A stretch of 64,000 nt of DNA from positions 1-64,000 of the forward strand of contig JAZNMQ010000072.1 in the NCBI GenBank assembly GCA_045579745.1. The letters are read 5' to 3'. The position numbers and the translations under genes are program-made. The DNA is from Flemingiibacterium sp045579745. GTDB taxonomy: Bacteria; Bacillota; Clostridia; Oscillospirales; CAG-272. The notes below the pieces were generated by a model. It did not search any database, was not told the DNA's origin, and worked only from the letters and a program-made list of their open reading frames with translations. Shown piece by piece: positions 1 to 7,067 of this stretch (within the stretch, counting starts at the first letter, position 1; each line of letters opens with the position of its first letter).

Positions 1-77
1 ACCATCAAGTCCGCTTTGTTGAAAATAGATTTACCCACAAAAGCATGGGAAAGTTCTGTTATTTTGATAATACGCAT
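1..77 (-). CDS. Probable ABC-F ATPase, N-terminal fragment cut by the window edge
   Basis: Only the first 25 codons are visible, running off the left edge on the minus strand. The start ATG (complement of 75-77) follows a clear GGAGGAATC ribosome site. The peptide begins MRIIKITELSHAFVGKSIF, which has the rhythm of the first beta strand of an ABC-F ATPase (short hydrophobic strand, LS.xF.GK.IF, then a loop before the Walker A motif that would lie outside the window). ABC-F proteins act on the ribosome, and many give resistance to macrolides, lincosamides, streptogramins or phenicols. Upstream there is a small leader gene and two terminator-like hairpins, an arrangement known for attenuation-controlled ABC-F genes. 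The assignment rests on a short peptide and on context. It could be another ATPase. Confidence 0.45.
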   Translation of the reverse strand, partial: MRIIKITELSHAFVGKSIFNKADLM

Positions 78-110
78 AGATAGATTCCTCCAATAAATTT
101 TTGAACAGCA

Positions 111-165
111 AAAAACACCGACAGACTTCTGCCCCCCAAAAACGGGCGAAGCTCTGCCGGTGTTT
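111..165 (-). terminator. Imperfect hairpin with T-tract between leader gene and ABC-F-like gene
   Basis: On the minus strand, AACACCGGCAGAGCTTCGCCC pairs (with one bulge on each side and a G-U pair) with GGGCAGAAGTCTGTCGGTGTT, followed by a run of T. This is an intrinsic terminator just before the gene at 1-77. An upstream copy of GGGAGAAGTCTGCC (complement of 324-337) can pair with the same 5' arm, so the hairpin may be one of two alternative structures. Confidence 0.6.
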
Positions 166-231
166 CCGTATATATTTACTGTGTCAAGATAGAACGTTTA
201 CAGGTACGCTTTTGTCAGAAATCACAGCAAC

Positions 232-257
232 AAAAAACGGACAGCCGATGCTGTCCG
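232..257 (-). terminator. Terminator hairpin directly after the leader ORF
   Basis: Perfect 8-bp arms CGGACAGC (238-245) and GCTGTCCG (250-257) with a 4-nt loop. On the minus strand they are followed by TTTTTTG, about 25 nt after the leader ORF stop. A related hairpin with the same CGGACAG arms occurs at the other end of the element (6898-6924). Confidence 0.6.
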
Positions 258-281
258 AAAATGCTCTGTGAAACGAAAAAA

Positions 282-428
282 TCACAAAATGACACTTGAG
301 GTGCAGCTATATCGGCAAAAATGGGCAGACTTCTCCCGTATAGCTGCAACGATGAATGACGAGGTCATGCTCTTATAGTAGAGTACATTGACCGATACAT
401 TTTTCATACGTAGTTCTTTCTTTGTCAT
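282..428 (-). CDS. 48-aa leader peptide candidate upstream of ABC-F-like gene
   Basis: A 48-codon ORF starts at ATG (complement of 426-428) with a strong GCGAGGTGAGC ribosome site and sits under a near-consensus promoter (465-493). The peptide starts MTKKELRMKNVSVNVLYYKS. It resembles no enzyme I know, and its size and place suggest a leader peptide. Its codons 27-30 and its 3' part carry the two arms of an inverted repeat (302-311 and 339-348, TGCAGCTATA). The loop of that repeat holds a segment complementary to the downstream terminator's 5' arm. It may control the gene at 1-77 by ribosome stalling. Alternatively it is a small unrelated protein. Confidence 0.5.
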   Translation of the reverse strand: MTKKELRMKNVSVNVLYYKSMTSSFIVAAIREKSAHFCRYSCTSSVIL

Positions 429-464
429 ATAGCTCACCTCGCTTTCTACTAAATTATTACTTAT

Positions 465-493
465 AGTATAGCATATCGTAGCGAATTTGTCAA
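465..493 (-). promoter_or_regulatory. Promoter of the leader/ABC-F-like transcript
   Basis: On the minus strand, TTGACA (complement of 488-493), a 17-bp spacer, then TATACT (465-470). It lies about 37 bp upstream of the leader ORF start. Confidence 0.7.
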
Positions 494-704
494 TATAAAT
501 AATGAAATTTGATGATGCTCTTTGTTAATAGTATTTATTCGGTTCATTGCGCATTGTAACCGCCGTATTCCGCCTGTATCAGCGAGAAAAGCGTTTACCG
601 GGCAAGTTGTCGACACCTTAAGCATTGCCCAACAAATCGCTCGTACGGACACGAGGAAAGGACATTGCTTCTAACTGACTCATTTCGTGTTCACAGTCAC
701 TTTC

Positions 705-733
705 TTGAAAAATTCGCCAAAATATGATATAAT
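705..733 (+). promoter_or_regulatory. Promoter of the HTH gene
   Basis: TTGAAA (705-710), 17-bp spacer, TATAAT (728-733). It lies 29 bp upstream of the chosen start at 763. Confidence 0.7.
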
Positions 734-762
734 ATATGCACCACAGTGAAAGGAGAGAGCCG

Positions 763-1683
763 ATGAAAACAGATATGACATTACTTGAAAAAGAAGGCGC
801 ACCAACCATTGAAGAGCTGAAAGCTTTTTTCAGAGATCACGACTTCAGTACACAAAAATCAAAATACAATCCAGGGAATGCTACTGACACTCAGAATCGC
901 ATATACATCAAGGCAAAAAAGCATTTTCTTTCCGCTTGGAATAAACAAATGAAAGAACTCACCGGCAAAGGTTCTCTTATCAATTTCACATCTAATGCTC
1001 CTGTCCGCCGTCTTGAAAAAGCAAACGAAAATCTGATTGCCGGTACGGTGTTAGAAATTCTCACGAATGAAACCCTTTGCGAAAGTATAATAGGTTCGAT
1101 GCTTACTGCTTTGGAAGGAGACATTGACGCTGCGTTTGAAAAATATGCAAGGGAGCATAGCAAGTCCGTCGAGGATTTTACGGAAGAAGAATTCGCCTTT
1201 GTGTTCGATCAGTTTTCCGATCTTCTCCTCGGTGTAATGATGAATAAACTTATGCAGACAGAAAGCGTCCCCGAAGTCATGAGTGTATCAAAGGAGCTTG
1301 GAACTCACGAGGATTTTGCTTGGACCGCAGGAAACAATTATGACAAAATTGATTTCAACCGGCAGTGGAATCACACCCGCACAAAGACTGGAGCGATGGA
1401 ATCGCTCGATCAAATGAGAGAATTCGAACACAATGAACCGGAGTCTGCAACAGAATTTTCGTATGATGATCCACAGGCACACCTTGATATGATAGAAACA
1501 ATCAAGGCGTTCTATGCTTTTCTCGGCGATGAAACAGATGTGAAGATATTCAAATTAACCGCCAATGGATATACGCAGAAGCAGATCGCCGAGCGTCTCG
1601 GATTCAAAACACACAGCGCCGTCGGCAAACATTTGAAGAAGATCGAAGAAAAGCGCATAGCGTTTGTGCAGCAAATTAAATAA
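763..1683 (+). CDS. HTH protein of a mobile element, sigma-region-4-like C-terminus
   Basis: 306 aa. I chose the ATG at 763, which has AAGGAGAGA 8 bases upstream, over the in-frame ATG at 736, which lies just 3' of the -10 box. The last 60 residues form a helix-turn-helix of the sigma-70 region 4/LuxR kind (TANGYTQKQIAERLG then a recognition helix with HSAVGKHLKKIEE). The N-terminal 240 residues are mostly helical and match no family I recognise. It is the first plus-strand gene of the element, followed by a terminator, so it may regulate the replication and mobilization genes downstream. DNA binding is inferred from the motif only. Confidence 0.6.
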   Translation: MKTDMTLLEKEGAPTIEELKAFFRDHDFSTQKSKYNPGNATDTQNRIYIKAKKHFLSAWNKQMKELTGKGSLINFTSNAPVRRLEKANENLIAGTVLEILTNETLCESIIGSMLTALEGDIDAAFEKYAREHSKSVEDFTEEEFAFVFDQFSDLLLGVMMNKLMQTESVPEVMSVSKELGTHEDFAWTAGNNYDKIDFNRQWNHTRTKTGAMESLDQMREFEHNEPESATEFSYDDPQAHLDMIETIKAFYAFLGDETDVKIFKLTANGYTQKQIAERLGFKTHSAVGKHLKKIEEKRIAFVQQIK

Positions 1684-1699
1684 TAATATCATTCTTTTT

Positions 1700-1737
1700 C
1701 CCTTTGAAGCGTAAAACTTCAAAGGGATTTTTCGTTT
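1700..1737 (+). terminator. Terminator of the HTH gene
   Basis: Perfect 10-bp arms CCCTTTGAAG (1700-1709) and CTTCAAAGGG (1717-1726), then ATTTTTCGTTTTT. Confidence 0.8.
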
Positions 1738-1822
1738 TTCAAAATATTTTTGCACTCAGGAACATTTTTGGCACTCTCATGTCGGGTATGTAATAGAGGG
1801 GAAAACTCTCCGCAAGTAAACT

Positions 1823-1856
1823 GCTCTCGCCAACATCGGCGGGAGCTTTTTCTTTT
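1823..1856 (+). terminator. Terminator-like hairpin in the leader of the RepA-like gene
   Basis: GCTCTCGCC (1823-1831) pairs with GGCGGGAGC (1838-1846) through one mismatch, followed by TTTTTCTTTT. It lies 40 bp before the start at 1897, so it could act as an attenuator for that gene. Confidence 0.6.
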
Positions 1857-1896
1857 GCAAAAAAATATTTGGGCTAAGCCCGGAAAGGAGTCTTCA

Positions 1897-2970
1897 ATGA
1901 AAGACAAAACCAAACTCGCCGTCATAGACGGTGAAACACTCATGGACATGAGACTTGTCCCGACCAAGTTTTGTGTCGACACTCTGCTGCCACAAGGAAT
2001 ATGTATTCTCGGAGGTGCACCGAAGATCGGGAAATCGTGGCTCGTGCTTGATCTCTGTGTTCGCATCGCTAAGGGAGAGCCGATCTGGAATCTGCAAACG
2101 CACAAAGGATCGGTGTTGTATCTCTGCCTCGAGGATACGCTCCGCCGTGTGCAGGAACGGCTAAACTGCATCACCGATGATGTTCCGAAGGAAGTGTACT
2201 TCACAACGACAGCGCATACGCTCGCTGAAGGTATGTGCGATGATATTCGTTTGTTTGTGAAAGAGCATCCAGACACGGTGTACGTTGCTATCGATACCTT
2301 TCAGGTCATACGAAGCTACACCGCAGACACCTCCTACGCCAACGACTACGAGGAACTTCGCAAACTGAAATCTCTTGCCGATGAATTGAATATTACGCTA
2401 TTGCTTGTGCATCATCTCCGAAAACAAGGTGACAGCGATCCGCTGAACAAACTGTCCGGTACCACAGGAATCAGCGGTGCTGTAGATGCTGTATTTGTTC
2501 TTGACAAAAGCAAACGCAGTCAAGACAACGCAACGCTTGTTGCAACGGGGCGGGATATTGAATACCGAGAACTTGAAATCCGCTTCTCAAAAGACACGCA
2601 TACGTGGGAGCTTGTCTCCGACAGTCTTGATGATCCAAGATTGCTTCTGCCAAGCGAGATGGACAATCTGATTTCTTTTGTTCAGAATATCGGTTCCTTT
2701 GTTGGAAGCAATACGGAGTTTGCTGAACAGTATTGTTCATTCTCGGGAGAGCAGCTATCTGCCAAAGCCTTAAAGCAGCAGATGAACAAATGGAGATACA
2801 CCCTTGAAGAACACGGTGTGTTTTTCCTCAGCCACCGCAGTAACGGCGAGAGAATACTCGAAGTCAGATTCGTTCCTCAGTTTAGTGACGCAAGTGCCGT
2901 AAGTGACGCAGAAAACGACAGTGCCAAATCTTGCGACCCTTGCGTTCCTTGCGTCACTAACGCTGAGTAA
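1897..2970 (+). CDS. RepA-like RecA-fold ATPase (AAA_25 type)
   Basis: 357 aa from the ATG at 1897, which has GGAAAGGAG 7 bases upstream; the longer in-frame reading from 1750 has no ribosome site. A Walker A motif GGAPKIGKSW lies near residue 40. It is followed by a RecA-like core with LYLCLEDT, VAIDTFQV (Walker B) and LLLVHHLRK, the pattern of RepA/DnaB-type hexameric helicases and of the AAA_25 family. Such proteins are common in mobilizable elements, where they help replication of the excised circle. The C-terminal 100 residues look like a separate regulatory or DNA-binding part. The protein is cytoplasmic. A role in replication is inferred from family and neighbours. Confidence 0.75.
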   Translation: MKDKTKLAVIDGETLMDMRLVPTKFCVDTLLPQGICILGGAPKIGKSWLVLDLCVRIAKGEPIWNLQTHKGSVLYLCLEDTLRRVQERLNCITDDVPKEVYFTTTAHTLAEGMCDDIRLFVKEHPDTVYVAIDTFQVIRSYTADTSYANDYEELRKLKSLADELNITLLLVHHLRKQGDSDPLNKLSGTTGISGAVDAVFVLDKSKRSQDNATLVATGRDIEYRELEIRFSKDTHTWELVSDSLDDPRLLLPSEMDNLISFVQNIGSFVGSNTEFAEQYCSFSGEQLSAKALKQQMNKWRYTLEEHGVFFLSHRSNGERILEVRFVPQFSDASAVSDAENDSAKSCDPCVPCVTNAE

Positions 2971-2984
2971 TTCCGTTTTTCTTC

Positions 2985-3069
2985 TCTCTCCTTTAGGAGA
3001 GAACCAGCATCGCCTTTGGCTGTACGCCGAAGGCAAAACGATTGGGCAGAAGCCCTGCGGCAATGCCGC
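2985..3069 (+). other. Cluster of inverted repeats upstream of mobC: candidate oriT
   Basis: Three inverted repeats in 85 bp: TCTCTCC/GGAGAGA (2985-2991, 2996-3002), GCCTTTGGC/GCCGAAGGC (3012-3020, 3026-3034, one T-G mismatch) and GCGGC/GCCGC (3057-3061, 3065-3069). They lie immediately upstream of mobC-mobA, the usual place of oriT in MOBP systems. No nic site can be named from sequence alone. Confidence 0.4.
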
Positions 3070-3089
3070 TACCCACTTTACAGAAAGGA

Positions 3090-3401
3090 ATGATTTTTAT
3101 AAAAACCAAACGTTTCAATTTCAGAGTCTCCGATACGATGGATGTTCTGATCCGCAAGAAAGCAAACGATGCCAATATGAGTATTACCGACTATATCGTA
3201 AGATGCGCCATCGGTAAAGACGTTGTCAATTACGATGGTCTCAAAGAGCTTACCACACAGGTGAAAAAGCTCGGCAACAATGTCAATCAGTTATTGATCC
3301 TCTCCCGGCAAGGAAAGATCAATACCGTAAACCTTACTTCTACCCAAGAAGAACTGAAACGTATCTACGAGCAATTATCCGAAACACTCGGAAGGAGGTA
3401 A
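3090..3401 (+). CDS. mobC: MobC-like relaxosome accessory protein
   Basis: 103 aa. The N-terminus KTKRFNFRVSDTMDVLIRKKA followed by MSITDYIVR is the ribbon-helix-helix signature of MobC/NikA-type accessory proteins, which bind oriT and help the relaxase. The C-terminal half (LTTQVKKLGNNVNQLLILSR) is the helical region typical of the family. The gene ends 2 bp before the relaxase start. The start is uncertain: the ATG at 3090 directly abuts its AGAAAGGA ribosome site, which is too close, and the in-frame ATG at 3063 lies inside a hairpin. A non-ATG start a few codons downstream is possible. Confidence 0.8.
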   Translation: MIFIKTKRFNFRVSDTMDVLIRKKANDANMSITDYIVRCAIGKDVVNYDGLKELTTQVKKLGNNVNQLLILSRQGKINTVNLTSTQEELKRIYEQLSETLGRR

Positions 3402-3403
3402 GT

Positions 3404-4771
3404 ATGGCGATACTGCATTTCATCAACAGCAAATCACAGCAAACCTCAAAAAGCATGCTCTTCGTCCTGCGTTATACCATGCAGGATAAGAAGACCGTAG
3501 CATACGACGGAAACAAATACGTGAGCGGAGTCAACTGTACACCGATGTCCGCTTACACCGAATTCAATAACACGAAAAAGCTTTACAGTAAAACCGACGG
3601 CAGATTGTATTATCACTTCGTGCAGTCCTTTTCGGTTGACGAAACGATCTCGCCGCAGACCGCACACGAAATTGCATTACGCTTTGCAGAAGAAGCAAAG
3701 TTGCTTCACGGATATGAGATCGTAGTGTCAACACACAGTGACCGCGATCATATCCATTCCCATTTCGTACTGAACAGTGTGAACACAGAAAACGGTAGAA
3801 AGTTTCACATCAGCGAAAAGGACGTGGAAGCGCTGATGCAGGTTTCGGATAACATCTGCCGTGAATACGGGTTGTCGGTTATAGAACCGGTACAGAAAAG
3901 CGAACGCGCAAAACCAATGTCTGACCGTGAATATCGCAGTGCTGAAAACGGACAGAGCTGGAAGATTCGTTTGGAAGCCACGATCAGCAATGTGATGCAA
4001 ACGGCTTCCTCAAAAGAGCATTTCATCATGCTGATGGAAGCGGAGGGCTACGGAGTCAAGTGGACGGACACGCGAAAGAACATCACCTATACCACTCCCG
4101 AAGGAAAAGCCTGTCGGGATAACAAATTACACTACAAAAAATATCTAAAGGAGAATATGGAATATGAGTTTATCTACCGAGCGCAGATCAGCGCAGAATT
4201 TTATAGCAGAAGCACAGAAGCAGCTTACCGTCGCAGAAAAGGTTTATCCTTGCGTTACGGTGACAGAACCGAACTGGATGGCAATGATCTCTACGCAGAA
4301 AGCACAGATACAGTTGCTGAAAGAAATCAAGGATACGCTTCCAACACTTACAACGGAGGAACAGCTGCAGGATTATCTGGACGAGCAGATAGAGGTGTTG
4401 ATGAAATACACCGATCAGACGAAAATGGTGACAGAGGATTTTCAAGCGGTGATGAAAGCATCGGCGTCGAAGATGACGGAGAGTATCAAGCAGACAATGA
4501 AGGATACCGAGAGACAGGCTGGGAGAATGAGCGAGAGCTTTTCGAGAGAACTCTCTTTAGTGAAGGAGACTACGGAGCGTCATACGAGGAATATGTTTCT
4601 GATCTCTATGATCCCGTCCGCAACACTGATTCTATTGGAACTGATACGTTATATCTCATCGGCGGTATCAGCAATTTGATCGACGAGGATGCTCCCGTGG
4701 AGGATTGTACTACCAAGCACTACCCGGCAGAGCGAAAGAAGAAGCACGGCCCTGTGATGGGCGGTATGTAA
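3404..4771 (+). CDS. mobA: MOBP-type relaxase (mobilization nuclease)
   Basis: 455 aa with a GGAAGGAGGTAAGT ribosome site. The relaxase domain (Pfam Relaxase family) covers about residues 1-200. It has a candidate catalytic tyrosine near residue 24 (LRYTMQ), and the metal-binding triad lies in HSDRDHIHSH at 111-120 followed by FVLN. It would nick one strand at oriT and pilot it into the recipient, using a conjugation machine supplied by another element. The C-terminal third, from about residue 255, is acidic, low in complexity (many D, E, G, S) and unlike a folded domain. That part is overlapped by another gene in a different frame (4164-4679), which probably explains its odd composition. Confidence 0.85.
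   Translation: MAILHFINSKSQQTSKSMLFVLRYTMQDKKTVAYDGNKYVSGVNCTPMSAYTEFNNTKKLYSKTDGRLYYHFVQSFSVDETISPQTAHEIALRFAEEAKLLHGYEIVVSTHSDRDHIHSHFVLNSVNTENGRKFHISEKDVEALMQVSDNICREYGLSVIEPVQKSERAKPMSDREYRSAENGQSWKIRLEATISNVMQTASSKEHFIMLMEAEGYGVKWTDTRKNITYTTPEGKACRDNKLHYKKYLKENMEYEFIYRAQISAEFYSRSTEAAYRRRKGLSLRYGDRTELDGNDLYAESTDTVAERNQGYASNTYNGGTAAGLSGRADRGVDEIHRSDENGDRGFSSGDESIGVEDDGEYQADNEGYRETGWENERELFERTLFSEGDYGASYEEYVSDLYDPVRNTDSIGTDTLYLIGGISNLIDEDAPVEDCTTKHYPAERKKKHGPVMGGM
4164..4679 (+). CDS. Nested gene inside the relaxase: coiled-coil protein with C-terminal membrane segment
   Basis: 171 aa, wholly inside mobA in the +1 frame. Its ATG has AAAGGAG ten bases upstream. The protein is rich in K, E, Q and T through its middle (LLKEIKDTLPTLTTEEQ, then long helices) and ends in a hydrophobic stretch, roughly residues 145-168 (MFLISMIPSATLILLELI). 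It looks like a normal protein, whereas the relaxase reading of the same DNA is low in complexity. ColE1-type plasmids carry mbeB and mbeD inside mbeA in the same manner. A membrane-associated mobilization helper is therefore a reasonable inference, though I cannot show homology. Confidence 0.65.
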   Translation: MSLSTERRSAQNFIAEAQKQLTVAEKVYPCVTVTEPNWMAMISTQKAQIQLLKEIKDTLPTLTTEEQLQDYLDEQIEVLMKYTDQTKMVTEDFQAVMKASASKMTESIKQTMKDTERQAGRMSESFSRELSLVKETTERHTRNMFLISMIPSATLILLELIRYISSAVSAI

Positions 4772-4808
4772 AGAGCGTGAGAAATCTGCAACTCACGCTC
4801 TGTTTTAT
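4772..4808 (+). terminator. Terminator after mobA
   Basis: Perfect 10-bp arms AGAGCGTGAG (4772-4781) and CTCACGCTCT (4792-4801), then GTTTTATT. Confidence 0.85.
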
Positions 4809-4838
4809 TGCCAACATTACGTTGGAGAAAGGAACTCG

Positions 4839-5087
4839 ATGACAAAAGAAAAAGAATTAAATATGGACTTTCGGATCCCATCCGGAAACGATTACGAAAA
4901 GGACGTTGCCACAAGCATTCGCAGAAGGCAACGCTATGAACAGAAAGATATGACCTTGACTTCCACCACCGAATATATGATCGGCGGGATGAAGTACAAG
5001 GTCAATTCTATTTTTGATATGGAAACGAAGGACAGCGATGAAGCATTGAAGCGGCTTATGAAAAAAGAAATTGATAAAGTTTCTTGA
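4839..5087 (+). CDS. TnpW-like small transposon protein
   Basis: 82 aa, with AGAAAGGA 7 bases upstream of the ATG. The C-terminal half, TTEYMIGGMKYKVNSIF followed by a helix DSDEALKRLMKKEI, follows the pattern of the small TnpW family (R/YxIGxxxYxVxxxF then an acidic/basic helix) found next to large serine recombinases in Tn4451-like elements of Clostridia. Its function is unknown. It lies between the relaxase and the recombinase, as expected for that family. The N-terminal 35 residues are charged and variable. Confidence 0.65.
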   Translation: MTKEKELNMDFRIPSGNDYEKDVATSIRRRQRYEQKDMTLTSTTEYMIGGMKYKVNSIFDMETKDSDEALKRLMKKEIDKVS

Positions 5088-5115
5088 ATTTTTCCGATTA
5101 TCGCTGGACTTTGAC

Positions 5116-5226
5116 ACCGATTGGGAGTATCCTTGTGTTGAAAAATGCCGCAGGCATTTTTGTGGGTAAATCAATAAATGAACGGTTTGTACCAACCTCA
5201 GATTTACCCCTGCACTCTCAATCGGT
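5116..5226 (+). ncRNA. Nested-helix structured leader upstream of the serine recombinase
   Basis: Three helices nest without conflict. P1 is 12 bp (5116-5127 with 5215-5226, one G-U pair). Inside it lie P2, 9 perfect bp with loop GCA (5141-5149 with 5153-5161), and P3, 9 perfect bp (5164-5172 with 5201-5209), whose loop can hold a further 4-bp stem (5184-5187 with 5194-5197). The whole ends 28 bp before the recombinase ATG. P2 is followed by few T, so it may terminate the tnpW transcript weakly. It may also be a regulatory RNA or a recombinase binding region. Confidence 0.5.
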
Positions 5227-5253
5227 TTGACATAACAAAGGAGGTAAAATGAT

Positions 5254-6892
5254 ATGTCAAACCAAACAGAAAAAATAACAGCATTATATTGCAGACTCTC
5301 TCAAGAAGATGAGAACAGGGGGCGACAGCAACAGCATCCAGAACCAAAGAGCCATACTTGAGAAATACGCAAAGGACAACGGCTTTGAAAATGTCCAAGT
5401 TTTTATCGATGATGGTTACTCGGGTGTTAGCTTCAACCGACCGGATTTTCAAAGACTTCTTGAAATGATGGAACAAGGAAAGGTGGCAACACTGATTACC
5501 AAAGACCTCTCCCGTCTTGGCAGAAACTATATCGAGGTAGGCAACTACACCGAGATGCTGTTCCCGAGATGGAACGTGCGGTATATTGCCGTTAACGACA
5601 ATTACGATTCGCTCTATAGCGAAGGCAATGAATTTGCTCCATTCAAGAATCTCTTCAATGAATGGTTCGCACGAGATACAAGCAAAAAGATCCGTGCCGT
5701 TGTGAAAGCCAAAGCGGAACGCGGTGAGCGTGTCAGCACACAGATACCATACGGATACAAAAAGGATCCCGATGTAAAAGGTCATCTGCTGATTGACGAA
5801 GAAACCGCTCCTGTAGTACGAATGATCTTTGATTTGTGTTCCGCCGGAAACGGTCCGAGGATCATAGCTAATATTCTGCGTGAGAAGAAGATTCTCAAAC
5901 CGACAATTTATCGTTATCAGCAAACAGGCACTTATTATCGCATTACCGATACCGAAGACATCTACGGATGGAACGACAGAACGGTTGCCGGAATTCTCGA
6001 TAACGAGGTCTATCTCGGACACACAATCAACTGCAAAACAACGGTTGCTTCTTACAAGGACAAGCGAAAACTTGAGCGTCCCGAAAGCGAATGGCTTCGC
6101 TTCGAAAACACGCATGAAGCCATTATTGATCAGGCTACTTGGGACATCGTTCGAAAGGTACGCGCAGGAAAACGCAGAAGAACAAGTATGGGTGATCTCA
6201 ATAAATATAACGGACTCCTGTGCTGTTCAGATTGCGGTTCTAAATTATACTTCGTCAGAGGAACTACCATCAAGCCGGAAAACTACAGTTTCATTTGCAG
6301 TCGTTACCGTAAGCACATGGGTGAAGAGCAATGTACACCTCACAGCATTAAAGAAGTAGTACTTGATGAAATCATTCTTGAGGAAATTCGCAAGACAACG
6401 TACTATGCCCGGGCGAAAACGAACGAATTTGTTGAGTTCATAAACAAAAAAAGCTCCTCCGAAAACCGAAGAGAGCTTACCACAAAAACAAATGAACTTG
6501 GCAAATTGGAGAAGCGTAACGCAGATCTGAACGCCTTATTCAAGAGACTATATGAGGATAATGTCCTCGGTAAAATAACGAATGAGCAGTTCAGAATGCT
6601 GTCGGACGAGTATAATGCTGAGCAACGCGAAATACAAGAACAGATTCCGAGGCTGAAATCGGAGATAGAAGATTTGAAAGCTGCATCTACGAATGTGGAC
6701 AAGTTCATAGACATTGTAAACAAGTACACAGACTTAAAAGAATTGACCCCCGAAGTGCTCAGAGTATTTATAGGAAAAGTAGTGATCCACGAACGCGATT
6801 GCAAATGGTCTAAAACAGCAGAGCAACAAATCGACATCTACTTCCGATATATCGGCAAGTTAACCGCAGAACCAAGCATACAAGCAGAATAA
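5254..6892 (+). pseudogene. tnpX: Large serine recombinase (TnpX/TndX type), frameshifted near its N-terminus
   Basis: The gene starts at ATG 5254 behind AAAGGAGGT and reads MSNQTEKITALYCRLSQEDENR, carrying the catalytic serine (S16, CRLS motif). It then hits a run of five G (5318-5322), which shifts the frame. With four G the reading would join DENR to GDSNSIQNQ and continue unbroken to 6892, giving about 545 aa. The downstream frame holds the resolvase core (VFIDDGYSG, DLSRLGRNY), the recombinase domain, a zinc ribbon (CCSDCGSKL, then CSRYR and C), a coiled coil near residues 390-460 and the C-terminal DUF4368 region. The enzyme would excise and integrate the element. As written it lacks the active serine. 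A restart at 5309 would give a catalytically dead protein. Confidence 0.85.
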
Positions 6893-6897
6893 TAGGA

Positions 6898-6924
6898 AAG
6901 GACGGACAGCCTAAACTGTCCGTC
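6898..6924. terminator. Terminator-like hairpin after tnpX
   Basis: GGACGGACAG (6899-6908) pairs with CTGTCCGTCC (6915-6924) across a 6-nt loop. No long T-tract follows on the plus strand. The CGGACAG core matches the hairpin at 238-257. Confidence 0.5.
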
Positions 6925-6942
6925 CTACTCGGGGACACCGCC

Positions 6943-7035
6943 TTACGCTAAAACATCCTTATGAGAAGTAGCGTAAAGACTTGCTTTTTTCTATCCAATC
7001 GCGGTATTACGCTTTTGGGGATTTCTTTTGCGTAA
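6943..7035. repeat. Paired TTACGC/GCGTAA inverted repeats at the right end of the element
   Basis: TTACGCTA (6943-6950) faces TAGCGTAA (6969-6976), and a second pair TTACGC (7007-7012) faces GCGTAA (7030-7035), with 18- and 17-bp spacers. They lie between the recombinase and the first chromosomal-looking gene, where the right attachment end is expected. The exact junction cannot be fixed without an empty site. Confidence 0.4.
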
Positions 7036-7067
7036 CTACAAGGTGTTTTATGTTAAAGATAAATGAT

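Larger units (their letters stand above)
429..762. other. Divergent intergenic region with two promoters
   Basis: About 330 bases without a gene. They hold the promoter for the minus-strand leader gene (465-493) and the promoter for the plus-strand HTH gene (705-733). I see no further repeat or RNA structure in the roughly 200 bases between them. Confidence 0.6.

Noticed and set aside
28..5209. A 15-base match between 28-42 (minus strand) and 5158-5172 (plus strand), GTGGGTAAATC core, as possible attachment repeats.
   Set aside because: The copies are inverted, one lies in the ABC-F-like coding start and the other in the helix P3 of the recombinase leader. Short AT-rich matches of this length can arise by chance.
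5204..6115. A 303-codon minus-strand frame opposite the recombinase, and other long antisense frames (for example 15343-15834, 35679-36371, 43301-43756).
   Set aside because: All lie opposite well-supported genes and lack ribosome sites and family motifs.
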